Origin: Telmatactis stephensoni
Taxonomy: Eukaryota > Cnidaria > Anthozoa > Actiniaria > Isophelliidae
Length of the DNA stretch: 64,000 bases
Assembly (NCBI GenBank): GCA_029948255.1
Contig: JALIZF010001812.1
Span: 124,001 to 188,000 of the forward strand
Direction: 5' to 3'
Below the pieces are notes generated by a model that was given only the letters and a program-made list of their open reading frames with translations, searched no databases and was not told the DNA's origin. Both the position numbers and the translations under genes were made by a program. Each line of letters opens with the position of its first letter. Within the stretch, counting starts at the first letter, position 1. Of this stretch, positions 36,801 to 52,455 are shown in pieces.

Positions 36801-39800
36801 CCTAAACAAGCAACAGTTGCATCTGCAACAAAGAATGCATGGAAATCTGTAGCACCATATAAAAAGAGAGAACTCTTTACTGACGTTTTGAGCCTTCCCT
36901 GGTGAAAAACCTTGAAGGATCTGACCAAGATCCTTAAAGATCTTTACAGGATCTTGGCTTGATTCCTTGAAGGATCTTTACAAAGATCCTGTAGGATCCT
37001 GAAGGATCCTTAAGGATCCTGTGGGGATCCTGAAGGATCCTGCCTGATCCCCACAGGATCCTTCAGGATCCTGCCTGATCCTGCAGGATCCCCACAAGAT
37101 CCTGTTACTGTGCAGGATCTTTGAAGGATTAACACCAAAGGAATGTCACCAGATCCTCAATTTTTAAGGATATACTTAAGATCCTGAAGGATCCTTTAAT
37201 TTTTGAGGAGAAATTTACAGGATCTTGCTATGATCCTGCACAGCAACAGGATCTTTGAAGGATATTTTAAGGAACTTTACAAGATCTTGATTTCTGAAGG
37301 ATCCTCTGAAAATCTTTTGATTCTTGAGAAGAAATTGACAGGATCTTGTTATGATCCTGTAAAGTCACAGGATCTGTGAAGAATTTTTAAAGGAACCTTA
37401 CAAGATCCTAATTTCTGAAGGATCCTTCGAAAATCTTTTGATTCTTGAGAAGAAATTGACAGGATCTTGTTATGATCCTGTAAAGTCACAGGATCTGTGA
37501 AGAATTTTCAAAGGAACCTTACAAGATCCTAATTTCTGAAGGATCCTTTGAAAACCCTAATCCTAGTAAATAGTTTAGTCTGAAACGTTTCTGAAGGATA
37601 ATATCAATAACAATTCAGACATAAACATTTTAGAGCAAAATGATATCTCCACAATAAAAATGCTGGAAAAAAACATAAGATCAAAATAATGATTTTAATT
37701 TATTTAATTTTAATGGCTGTTATTTTCACACTGTCATGTTTGTGTTACAATAAATTTATATTGATAAAAATTATTGTTCTTACCAATAATTAATGTCACT
37801 TTTTGATCAATATAAATAACTGGGACTGGACAAACATAAAATATGGTTCATTATTATATAACTATGACGTAATTTTACCATATAAGGATGAGAGAACTAA
37901 GCAAATGAGGCTGTATTATATGCCATATTACATAGTTGAAAGCTGGTTTGCCATATTTTGCATAAAACAATCGGAAAATAGGAAACTAAGACGCAGTTAT
38001 ATAATAAATCCTATATTAGATATTTTCTTGTGTATTACGGGCTGACATTTTACTCATCGCTCGTATTTTGCCTCGCCTTTCTCGCGACTCGTAAAATATC
38101 AGCCCGTAATACATAAGAAAACATCTAATAAGTGGTATATATTAGAATAACCTCAATAGAGTGATCACACTAATAACCCATGAAATTGAATTAACTAGCT
38201 AAATAATGCAAAGTAGCACTTTTAAACAATGGAAAAAAGGATTTGTTTACTATTTAGATGTTGTACTTTTTCACTTGTTAAGTGTGATCAGTCTAGCATA
38301 TAACTTTGTACATTTTGTCATTATTTGAATCACAATTATTGTTGTTGAAGTGTGACAAATGAACTTCCAAGGAAGTCTTGTTTCCTTGTTTTGAAACTTT
38401 CATTTAGATGGATTTCAATCAAATTTACCCAACCAATTTTACTGCTGTCTGAATGTTAGTCTAGAAATAGACTTGAATTATTTTGATAAGTTGCACTTCA
38501 ATGAAAATTATTTTCATAAGTCACACTTCAATGAAAATGGTTGTTTGTGTTACAACAAAATAAATACAAAAAGCTATTTATTGCTAACTTCAAGTTAAAG
38601 AGGGCAATATAATCAATATATCAATCCTTTTATAGTTCTCAAATTCAGTTCTTGCACTGTAGTTGATATAAATCTAGGATAGTTGTTCATGGTTAGAGCT
38701 TAAGCTGACATGTCAGTTTCACTTATCTGCCACAAATACATTACTGGGTTTTATATTGCGAGCTGCAAAGTGTAGTCCTCCGGTGATACATCTTTGGTCC
38801 TTCAAAACAAAATTATTCATTTCATCAGATAAAATACTCAAACAGAAAACACCAATCCTGAAAGCAAACCTACGTAGAAAATTAATCTAAATTATCGTGC
38901 AAAATGAAGTAAGCTTAAATCGATCAACGAAACGTAGTCTGTACACTATCTCTTTTCGTCATTCATAAACGGAGTGTCTACACAAATAACTGGTTATTTA
39001 GCTTCTACAGTATTATTTTACTAGTAATGAATTCTACTTACCAAACAATTTTACTTTAATAGCTTCAAAATCGTTTGTAAATCGGTAACCATTTGAGCTT
39101 TGATTCCAGTCAATATCAACGGCTATTTCACAGCTGAATTTGTGCTTTCTCCAACGAAATTTTCTTTCTTTAAGTTCCCGATCAAACTTAACAACAATGT
39201 AAAGATATTTTTGTGATATTTAAGCCACATTCATGGAGAAAAACCTCATTGATTCCACGAGCGTACCACAACCACAACGAACTTGTAAATATGGCCGCCA
39301 AGATTCAAACGTCACGTGATAAAATGGCGTGCTTTGATAGGTCAGTCCCGTGACTAGCCACCAGTTTTCCCTCGTCATAGTCACAGAAAACAAGACGGGA
39401 AAGATGCGATTTTCTAGTTTTACAACCAGTTTAGAGGATAAAAAGAGAAGGAATACTTCTACAACCGATGAAAAGTATTTCTGAGGTTCATTTCAATTCA
39501 CTTATAATACTAAGTATCAAAATTATAATGACAGCTAATGCATTAAATGATTATTTTGTATCCTTTAGCACATTAAAGCTTAATTTTCTTCTATTTTATT
39601 TAAATATCTTCCTTTTCCATGAAACTTTTTCTTAGGTTTGAAATAGCAAAATTTCCATGTAGAAAACAGCAAATTGAAAGCATCTTTTGGCCATTGTTTT
39701 AAGCATCTATGATTGGACGAAATCCTTAAGAACCAGAAGGGATCCTATCAGGAACTTGGTAAAATCCTCAATGATATTTCAAGGAATCAAAATCAGGATC

Positions 39801-42800
39801 TTGTTAAGATCAGGCACAAATCCTACCAGGATCCTTTCAAGTTCATTCAAGATTTTTAAGGGATAAAAGCAAGGATCCTTTGAAGAATCAGAAGGGATCC
39901 TATCAGGAACCTGGGAAAATCCTCAAGGATATTTCAAGGAATCAAAAATCAGGATCTTGTTAAGATCAGGCACAAATCCTACCAGGATCCTTTCAAGTTC
40001 ATTCAAGATTTTTAAGGGATAAAAGCAAGGATCCTTTGAAGAACCAGAAGGGATCCTATCAGGAACCTGGGAAAATCCTCAAGGATATTTCAAGGAATCA
40101 AAAATCAGGATCTTGTTAAGATCAGACACAAATCCTGCCAGGATCCTTTCAAGTTCATTCAGGATTTTTAAGGGATAAAAGCAAGGATCCTTTAAGGAAC
40201 CAGAAGGGATCCTACGAGGAACCTGGGAAATCTTGAAGGATATTTCAAGGAAATACAAAATCAGGATCTTCTTAGGATCAGACACAGATCCTGCCAGGAT
40301 CCTTCAGGAACCTTGAAAGCTGTACAGGATTTTTCCCTTGATAAATCTTTAAGGATCCTTCTCAATTTCTTGGTAAATTCCTTAAAACTGGTCCAAGGAT
40401 CCTGCAACTTTTTTTCCTTGCAAGATTTTGCCAGGATCTTACTCATATCCTACAAGGATCCTTTTCCTTGTAAGATCCTACAGGATCTTTAAGGATCCTC
40501 AAGGATCCTCTAAGGTTTTTCACCAGGGTTAGGCCCTTCCTGGGTACCCTGCGAGCAGAATCTTCTTTGACCTCCTTCCCGGGCGAAAGAAGGAAAGAAG
40601 ATAATGGTCCGGAAAAAAGGAGGGAAATTTATCGTTCCTTCTTTCGCCCGGGAAGGAGGTCAAAGAAAATTCTGCTCGCAGGGTACTTCCTGGGATGCAA
40701 CGTTGCCCGCAAATGTTGCAGGAGTGGACACATGGTGTAACTGTGTTGTGCGCAATGCTACAGAAAAAGGCGCAAGAAGAGTTGTATCTTATCTTTACTA
40801 TCAGTCATAGCTTATTTTTATTACCATTGAGCCAATGAAATTCCAAATAAAATTGAAAAAATGGAAGTTCTCAAAATGAAAAAAGGTTTCTTCCTAATTC
40901 CCCTCCTTTTTTCCAGACCTTTATCTTTTTATCATTCAAAATGGAAGCTACTAGTGGTTAAGAAATACCTTAAGTTTATCTTTCACAAGGATAACTTTCT
41001 TTTTTCTTTGAATATCGTGCACCAAGCTGTCCACCACGTTCCCTTCAAAACCATGTTGTTCCCATTGATCATATGGTGAAGGGCTACAGAGTACAAGTGA
41101 ATCATTGGAAGAATTATTATAATACACGATGCAAACTTCTTCTTTGGGGTCTGATACAAAATTATTGTAGCAATGGGGAGTGTAGTATAGTCGAATTTCA
41201 CTTCTTTTGAGCTTTCCAGAATTAGCTGCCTCGTCAAATGCTGGATGTACAGAATTGACCTTTGTAAAACTGATCTGAAAGGAAGAAGATCAAAACCATC
41301 ATTTATTAAATGTACTGAACTTTCTTGCCAACGATGGAAAATCGTACCTTTGTTCCAGATCCATTTCTGAGAGCTTCTTGAAAACTCTGGGACACCACTA
41401 TACCTTGCGTTGTCACATAAAGTAGATGGTTTCTCAATAGCGCAAAATCAAGAATAGATAGACTGGAACACTGGGAGAATGAAGTTTGTTTGCAAAGAGA
41501 ATGCTTATCTGGGATTTCAGAGGACAAATGAAGTATGTTGTACCACTTGATTGAAGACAGACTGAAGTAATTGTAGGTTACTCCAAAATAACATCCTACA
41601 TGATCAAGAACACAAAAATAATAATACTGTTTTAAGGTATTAGAACTGGTTAAAATGGGTGTCATTTTGACAAAAATAACTCAGATCAAACCAAACAATT
41701 ACCAATAATTACATTATAAAAAATTTATTGAGGAAATTCTCTTTCAAAATATCGGATCAGAAGTGAAAAATTTCACACCTAAGGTGTCAAAATAGCACTG
41801 CCAACCCAATGAATTAAAATCAATCTTTCCGCGATATCTCAATTTATATTTGCACGAAGAAACCTAAAAGAATAGATCACCTACTAGATACCATGGTGAA
41901 CAAAAATTAGGCAGCCCGGAGAAAATGGCCTTTTAGTTGGACCGCAAACTACTTAGAACCATATTTCAACTTTTCCTACTCACGGATTTGCTTCAATGCG
42001 ATGTTGTCCTCCGGGCTGCCTATCATTTGATCTCCAAAGCATATTTAACTTTTCTACCAAAAATCATTGGGCTACGAGCTTTAGAAAAGATATTATTGGA
42101 AAAAAGGTCATCATCACCCTCGATTTTCATCAGAAAATCCATCAGAATCTCGCAATTTTGGTCTCAGCACGAAAGAAACCGCCGCCATATTGTTTCTGGA
42201 ATCAATTACGTCATAACACACGACTCTGCATCGAAAATCTTTCGAATATCGGCCGTAAACCATCGGAAAATCATCGTCCACGTGGAGCTTTGTATTCGGT
42301 CAAAACAAATTATGGCATACCTAACAACGACACCTTGAAATATGAGGACTTCGTCACGGCAGATTATGTTCGCTCGTATTTGTCGAGTTTAACGCTAAAT
42401 CATGGCATTTTTCTTTGTATACTTAATTAATTTATAGCTTCTCTATATCTTTATTAATTCTTGGACAGAAAAGAATGTGTGGAGAGAGGAGAAACAAAGA
42501 AAATACATCCTATCCGAGGTCATCTCCGAGGTCATAGTATTGCCTTACACTTTCAACAAACTTGTTGTGATTTGAGGTTGAAAAAATACAAAGTTACGAC
42601 AATTGACTCAAATCGAATACCAGGGATAGGAAGGTATCTAACTTTTAAAGGTCTACAAGGATTTTTAGACCCAGTAAACGATGTCAAGACCAGAATACAA
42701 CCTATAAACCAGCCATACTCAAATAGATTATGTTATTCTGCTACTGTGCTCAAATTTCATGTAATCTCTTCCTTAGAAACAATGTTTCGTCTTATTTTTA

Positions 42801-43661
42801 CGCTCAGGCATAAGACATAGACATCGAAAATCGTACAAAATGTGTTTAGGTAGTCCTAAACAAGCTAAATACGCGGTAAAATGTTGTGTTATTTTTTTAA
42901 CCCTGAGTCAGTTCTAATACCTTAAAAGGACAGCAAAAACAACAACAACGACGACCCACAACAACTGCGAAACAAAACAATATCTCCGTCTTACCAGAGT
43001 TGGGGCTTTCGCCACTCATGTTAACTATTGGAACGCCACCAGCAACAACAGAAGAACAAGGGGAGTTTCTTAAAACTATATCTCCAGGTAACGACTGAAA
43101 AGAAATCGCGTTCAAATGAACTGGATCCCCAAACTGTAGATTCAACAATGGTTCAAACTCTTTGATAATCAAACTCCCTTTCTTCTTGAATAAATTCAAT
43201 CCTTTGCCCAACTCGGCGATAAAGTTCCACCTTCTCAAGATACCGTCATCTTGCAGAGAGAAAAGCTCGGAGATGGTGATATTTCTTCTCCAGTAAACGT
43301 CTTCTTGAGTTTGGACGAGTTCTTTGAATGTCAGGGAAACGTTCCAAGTGATATTCCAAAACAAAATGGTTGGATGCATCCCTTGAGAAGCGTAACGCTT
43401 AACCAATGCATTCCTGTTGGATTTGGTGTCGTTTTCCCGTTGCCTCAGTTGGAAAATAATTTGTGAAGACAATCCTCGGAGATACAAATGTCCCAGAGTT
43501 TCTTCACCTTTATCTTCTGCTGTGAAGACAACGCTTTCGACGGCTCCGTCGTTCTCAAACTCGTATGGCAATAGAGACGAAATTGTGCTTCTGGAAACGA
43601 CAAAAATAACTAAAGCACAAAGGAAATAACTCTTAAATGCCTTTATGAAGTTGTGAAGCAT
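33807..43661 (-). CDS. CATSPERB: Cation channel sperm-associated auxiliary subunit beta
   Basis: CatSper beta is a single-pass membrane protein with a large extracellular beta-propeller region. It caps the CatSper calcium channel of the sperm flagellum. Five coding exons were placed on GT-AG sites: 43661-42995, 41595-41348, 41274-40969, 36395-36264 and 35727-33807. The N-terminus has a signal-peptide-like hydrophobic stretch (residues about 10-28). Exon 4 reads into exon 5 as IFAYGSQ|VWQSLDGGNSF, a propeller strand signature. The C-terminal region has NYRPPSVRGIAIPMTNNIYH and a Cys cluster, which I recognise from the beta subunit. It ends with VEFFV-like/ETPLPYP, one transmembrane helix and a short KKKIKYD tail. 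Total length, about 1090 aa, suits the family. Oddities: the last exon encodes about 640 codons without an intron, and one base must be skipped just after SLDGGNSFHK to keep frame. A second acceptor 16 nt downstream (exon start 35711) gives an uninterrupted frame instead. Confidence 0.85.
36897..40528. mobile_element. 3.6-kb foldback element with AGGATCCT arrays, inside CATSPERB intron 3
   Basis: The outermost 17 bp CCCTGGTGAAAAACCTT at 36897 is exactly inverted at the right end (40512-40528). Next to each end lies a long block (36909-37560 and 39715-40520) made of dozens of variants of the palindromic octamer AGGATCCT. The left block contains ~120-bp higher-order repeats and the right block ~156-bp ones. 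The 2.1-kb middle (37.56-39.71 kb) is AT-rich with no transposase I can recognise. It resembles a non-autonomous DNA transposon with subterminal binding-site arrays. The target-site duplication is unclear: flanks are 'agcctt' and 'ttaggc'. Confidence 0.75.
38159..38293. mobile_element. 135-bp GAGTGAT-family MITE inside the foldback element
   Basis: Ends GAGTGATCACACTAATAACC and 'cacttgttaagtgtgatcagtc', flanked by TA. It lies in the unique core of the larger element and so inserted after it or travelled with it. Confidence 0.7.
40545..40685. mobile_element. 141-bp MITE with perfect 9-bp target duplication
   Basis: Long inverted arms of about 50 bp start TACCCTGCGAGCAGAATCTT (left) and are mirrored at the right end. 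The sequence CTTCCTGGG flanks both sides (40536-40544 and 40686-40694). It lies only 16 bp right of the foldback element and within CATSPERB intron 3. A 9-bp duplication suggests a Mutator-like origin. Confidence 0.8.
41910..42020. mobile_element. 111-bp MITE in CATSPERB intron 1
   Basis: Inverted ends GGCAGCCCGGAG and CTCCGGGCTGCC with TA on each side. The remainder of the intron (42021-42994) holds overlapping frames in several phases with no recognised homology. Confidence 0.6.
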
Positions 43662-43800
43662 CTTATATAGGAGAAAACGCCTCTAAACTGCAGTAAAAAT
43701 ATAGATTCATAAAAGCGAGTTTTCGTATGTAGATTTGGGACGCACGCGCACGCACGCGTCAGTTTCCCGCCAAAGATTTGGCGCCATTTTAAAGCACAGG
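43662..43800 (-). promoter_or_regulatory. CATSPERB upstream region with paired E2F-like sites
   Basis: The 392 bp between the CATSPERB start and the LRP2BP stop must hold the CATSPERB promoter. Two E2F consensus matches, TTTCCCGC (43763-43770) and TTTGGCGC (43777-43784), lie about 105-120 bp upstream of the ATG, beside a GC/CG-rich patch (cgcacgcgcacgcacgcg). A TATATAAG directly before the ATG (43662-43669) is too close to act as a TATA box for this start. Confidence 0.4.
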
Positions 43801-43926
43801 AAGCCCATCCCATTTGGCTGTGTTTTTATTATCAATTTTTTGTAAAATATCACAAAATCACTAATCATTATCACAAACCGTTACATTATTCAAGTTTCAT
43901 TGATCGAAGCACTGGGCAAAAATATA

Positions 43927-43936
43927 TTTATTTATT
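43927..43936 (-). promoter_or_regulatory. Polyadenylation signal of LRP2BP
   Basis: Overlapping AATAAA hexamers on the minus strand, about 120 nt after the LRP2BP stop codon. Confidence 0.6.
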
Positions 43937-44053
43937 TAAAATTGTACTATACAAAGAGGTATTCAATAGTGTGAAAGATATCTGTAGTTCTTTCAAAAAA
44001 TCTAACAGGTAAATAGCTTATATTCATTTTAGTTTTTTGCACTAGAAGCATAA

Positions 44054-48183
<4,130 letters not shown>

Positions 48184-48309
48184 GTTGACTGTGATTGAGC
48201 AGTCAATAAATCACCATAGTAACGCCTTTGTTTAACCACAGGAAACCCAAACATTATTACCGCTGATTTCTTCATCGCTGGCTCGTACACTGTAAATACC
48301 AAAACCAAA
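48184..48309. promoter_or_regulatory. Bidirectional promoter of LRP2BP and B9D1
   Basis: Only 126 bp separate the two divergent ATGs. The segment has a perfect X-box (48210-48223) and, on the minus strand, the recurrent GGGTTTCCTGTGGT motif (48235-48258). No TATA box faces either gene. With so little space, both transcripts must start within or next to this segment. Confidence 0.8.
48210..48223 (+). promoter_or_regulatory. X-box (RFX binding site)
   Basis: ATCACCATAGTAAC matches every position of the consensus RYYNYY-AT-RRNRAC used to find ciliary RFX (DAF-19) targets. It lies 87 bp upstream of the B9D1 ATG and 27 bp upstream of the LRP2BP ATG. RFX control of transition-zone genes is established in other animals; binding here is inferred. 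Confidence 0.7.
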
Positions 48310-50817
48310 ATGGCGGGCGGAGGGCTGCACAGTTCGGTATTTCTTGTAATGGTTTCTGGGCAAGTTGAATCGGCAAAGGTAGTAAACAATACTTCCATTG
48401 TAAAGTGTAATGACTGATTTGTTTTTAGAACGATTTTCGTGTTTTAGTTTCCAGAATTTGATGACTTGTACTGCAAGATAGGATTTGTTTATGGTCAAGA
48501 TTGGGTCGTCACTTCGGTGAGTATTTTCAATTCTCAGCTAAAAATGTTCATAATAATCGATTCAACGTGGTCATATTAATACTGATGGAAGCAATTTTGT
48601 TACTGAATATTTCAACTTCAATCAGGGCTGGGAAGAAGGCATATCACAAGTAACCAAAAAGAGTATGGATAGACGACAAATGGTTGTGTGGAATTTCCCT
48701 TTGGATATCACTTTTAAAAGTACCAGCCCTTTTGGATGTAAGTCAAGACAAATATTCTAAAGAATATACAGTGCTTTGGATTGTAGATTACTTTTGTAAA
48801 CAGTAATGATGAGGACTCAATTTTTGTACATCGGGTTTTTTGTTTTTGTTTTGTTGTTTTTGTGTGTGTTTTTTTTGCAAAGATTATAATTAGGGATATA
48901 AAATTAGACGTTGTGGTTGATGCATGTTAACAATTTGTGGTGGTTGTGGTGATGGTGATGAACTTTGAGACAACCAGATTTTTAAGTTTAGACAAAAATA
49001 AAAAGTATCGAATAACCAATAATGTTATTTTACACACAGGGCCACAGCTTGTAATCAGCTGTTATGGTTTAGATGTGTTTGGTCATGATGTTGTTAGAGG
49101 CTATGGTGCCGTACATGTTCCAACTTCTCCAGGAAGGTAACTTAGATATGATTTTAGTTGAACCTAGCATTTCATGTCCCCTCCATTGATCTGGTCTATA
49201 CATTTTCTCTACATCAAGACCTTTGTACAAATATATTGGCTTCAAAAGGGGAGAGGTAAAGCAGTCATTGTGGAGCCTTTACTGTATTTTAACTTGAGTT
49301 GTATTCATTGTTATACAGTTACCTTCAAATGATAATTATCCTGAAATTATTTTTTTTACTATCAGTCACACAAGAGAAGTGCCAATGTTTGTTCCTGAAT
49401 CTACATCTAAGCTGCAAAAATTTACAAGGTACAAAAATGATGCTATTTACTATGTAGTAAAGCAATATTCTTTGTAGTCTTCCCCCACAAATCAGAAATA
49501 TCAGTTATAACAAAGAGAGGCAAATATGATTTACAGAATTGATGAGTTTATTAGATTCCATTTTTCTGTTAATCTGTACCCTAATGGATGCACAGATAAT
49601 CTCAAAATGTGGTGAGAACAAAAACAGTACACCATGAGACAAAGTCAAGGGGAATGGCTATTGTTCTCACAAGATTTTCACATTTTCTGTGCATGTGCAG
49701 ACCCACAGAAAAATAATCTTTTGTTTTATTATACAATGGCACATTTTCTAGTCCAAATAAAGACTAAACCGAGTGCAAATATGTTAGTGTATTACATGGT
49801 TTTGAAAGCCGTATTAAACAGTTTAGCACTTGCAAACTCTGTATTACATGGCATGTCCACAGTTGGTTCCTTGGAAGAAGACCTGAATTTGTCGATCCTA
49901 AAGTAGTGGCACAAGGAGAAGGACGTGAAGGTATGTTCTTATCAGTACTACTAGAACAACAACAGAAATCCATTACATAGTCCCAGAAAATGCCCATACC
50001 CACCATGGAGTGAATTGGAAATTCTGAAGGAAAGGGGAGAAAATTGAAGAACATTTCCTTTTTACATCCTTTTATGTGAGAACCTATACATCAGTTGATG
50101 TAATATATTCATAAAAATATGAATACCACATAAAACAATAGGACAATAGAATACAATAGGTGTTGTGAATATATTACATCAACTGAGTGCTGTGTAGGTT
50201 TTATCACTGTTTGCATATTTATATGCCTATGAGGCATGAGTAAGGCACCACAGGCAAATGAACATCAGAATGAGAAAAAAACCCAGAGGGGATTTTTCAA
50301 CATTGATGCCTGAACACTTTGTTGGCTTTGTGGCAGCCTATTACCCTGCAATAGGCAACTTGCATGATGGCATCATATACTACAACTACCAGAATGCTTT
50401 GCCCAGCTTTCTTTTGAGAAATAGTTAGTGCCAATTGCTTTACTATTCTCAGGAGGGAATAAAAATCTGAATAAAGAAAGAATATTATTTTGTAAAGCAT
50501 TCTAGTAGTTGTAGTAAAATGATGCCATCGTGCAAATGGGCTATTGCAAGTCGAGACTTGTCTGGTAGGGTGCATAATTATGGAAGTAGTGGTAATAAGA
50601 TTGGCTGTAATTAGAATATTTCCCTTATGTTCTAGTAACAAGAGTGCGATCACAAGGAACAGTTAAAGTAGCATTCAATGTTATCACTAGAGACATGAAG
50701 AAACTAGGCTACGATACTGAAGCTGCTAGTGTTTCTATTCCACATATATCTGGTGGTGGTACCAACACTATTAGACCTGAAGCAGCAACAGGAACTCTGT
50801 CAGAAAGTCATTCATGA
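48310..50817 (+). CDS. B9D1: B9 domain-containing protein 1 (ciliary transition zone)
   Basis: B9D1 (MKSR1) is a C2-like B9-domain protein of the tectonic/MKS complex, which forms the membrane diffusion barrier at the ciliary transition zone. Seven coding exons: 48310-48378, 48448-48516, 48626-48737, 49040-49136, 49366-49428, 49863-49930 and 50636-50817. All have GT-AG introns and consistent phases, totalling 219 aa. Family landmarks in order: [106 protein letters not shown] and [15 protein letters not shown]. These cover the B9 domain nearly completely, and only the Ser/Thr/Gly-rich C-tail (after about residue 185) is divergent. The start is the first in-frame ATG, preceded by a good AAA context, and lies in the shared promoter with LRP2BP. 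Regulation by RFX is suggested by the X-box. A possible AATAAA lies far downstream (51968). Confidence 0.95.
50083..50198. mobile_element. 116-bp MITE in B9D1 intron 6
   Basis: Inverted words 'cctatacatcagttgatgta' and 'tacatcaactgagtg..tgtagg' bound an AT-rich core containing 'caataggacaatagaataca'. Confidence 0.55.
50347..50548. mobile_element. 202-bp foldback MITE in B9D1 intron 6
   Basis: Ends TGCAATAGGCAACTTGCA-like and the inverted 'tgcaaatgggctattgca'. Inside these, 'gatggcatcatatactacaa' pairs with 'tagtaaaatgatgccatc'. It ends 87 bp before the last B9D1 exon. Confidence 0.6.
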
Positions 50818-51000
50818 ATGTTTTTACTCTTAGACTAACCCATAATTATTTATAGAATGTAAATATTATAAAAATGTAAAAAAATGAGATATATTTACAA
50901 TCCATACATATGTGTACATATCAGAAGTATGTATTATGTATTATTATGTATTAAGTATTATGTATGGTATTCGTATAATTCCATATAATTCATTCAAATG

Positions 51001-51299
51001 CCAGAGATTTGGCTTAGGTTGTATTTACAGCGAAAATCGTTGCATTGTGACCTCCAACGCCGGAAAGATTTTGGTCTTTACTGATCCGTCTATCATTCTG
51101 GGGGGCGGAGCTTTCACAAACTCATTCAGTGATTGGTTGATTTGAAAGAAGCTCCACCCCCAAACTGATTGACAGCTCAGAAAAACCCAAAATCAAAACA
51201 AAATTTGTAATTTGCTGGTTGCAATGCAACGATTTTGGCTGTAATGTTTTGTTAATAATTACCTAGATTAACAAAACATAATACAAGCAAAATCTCTGG
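51001..51299. mobile_element. 299-bp inverted-repeat element downstream of B9D1
   Basis: CCAGAGATTT at the left is inverted as AAATCTCTGG at the right, and 'cgaaaatcgttgcattg' pairs with 'caatgcaacgattttgg' further in. No coding capacity. Confidence 0.6.
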
Positions 51300-51730
51300 T
51301 ATCAAAGCCTTATCTAGACTAGACTACTTTTTCTAATAGCTCATTTCCAAGATATACTTCTCTTGCCACATACAAAAGAATTAATCAAGACTAGACTACA
51401 TGCAGAAAGTCAATCATCCTTAACAAGACAAATTTTATGATCTTTATGCACTAATTCCTCTGTATGTGGCATGTGTTCATCATCTATTGTATCCTGTACA
51501 TGTGACCAGAGGCTTTAGCTCACTCTTGGGTTCCCTGTGTTGTTGTGCTGTGTCATAACATGCACGGCCCCAGGGTAGGACTATTGGGAAGCCTTGTCAA
51601 AATGGCTCAGGAAGACCTGGTTGAGATAGGATTTGGCAGTAGATTATCACTGGATCCCCACTTTGGAAAACCTGACGTGCAGGATGTGCTAACAATTTTG
51701 CATGATACAGACAGTACTTCAGTCAGTCAA

Positions 51731-51871
51731 GGGTGCTTTCCATTTAGTGGAACCAACCGGCCAGAATGGCCTAATTTCTTAGGACTGATTCCAGCCAGAG
51801 CTAGGAATTGACATGTACCATTTAAGAACTGGCCGTTCTGGCTGGTTGGTTCCACTAAATGGAAAACACCC
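51731..51871. mobile_element. 141-bp foldback MITE between B9D1 and TACC
   Basis: Near-perfect 40-bp arms beginning GGGTGCTTTCCATTTAGTGG, inverted at the right as 'ccactaaatggaaaacaccc'. The target duplication may be CAA but is not certain. Confidence 0.7.
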
Positions 51872-52455
51872 CAAGTTTGGTTGAGATGTGGGTTCCTGAG
51901 GAATGGCATCCTTGTAGTGTTTTACAAGAGCGATTGTTCATCGTTGTCCATGTACCATATTTTTTGTAATAAAATCACCACGCAAGTTGCAGAGTTTTGA
52001 TTATTCACATTTAATCATTTCAAAACCGATATATGAAGGGCTCACAATGCAAACCTCAATTTGGGATAACACTTTATATTTACAAATATATCTAAACCTA
52101 ATCCCAAACTTTCTTTTTGCAGACATCATGGCTATTCTGCTTGCAACATGATGATATTTTTAATTAGATTATTATTGAATAAGACATGAAATGCTCTAAG
52201 TGAGCTCAATTGCAATGCAACATTGAAAGCAATTATATTTAGAACATTGCATAAACAAAGGATGTTGCATAGTTTAAAGAGACATTGCAGAAGGATGTTT
52301 CATAGCGCATTGCTAAGGAATGTTACATGGGTTTAAAGACATTTCGATTGCAAAGAATTTTTGTTCCGTGATAGTGAAAATTGGTGCAAGTTGCTCTAAT
52401 TACAAAAATGTCTTGTACAGGACAAAGCAGTTCACAAAATGGAGTTTAGAGTTCT

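Noticed and set aside
41937..42430. Overlapping 133- and 144-aa plus ORFs
   Set aside because: Inside CATSPERB intron 1, overlapping in two phases, partly within a MITE, no recognised family.
43662..43669. TATA box for CATSPERB
   Set aside because: It abuts the ATG, leaving no room for a transcription start and 5' UTR.
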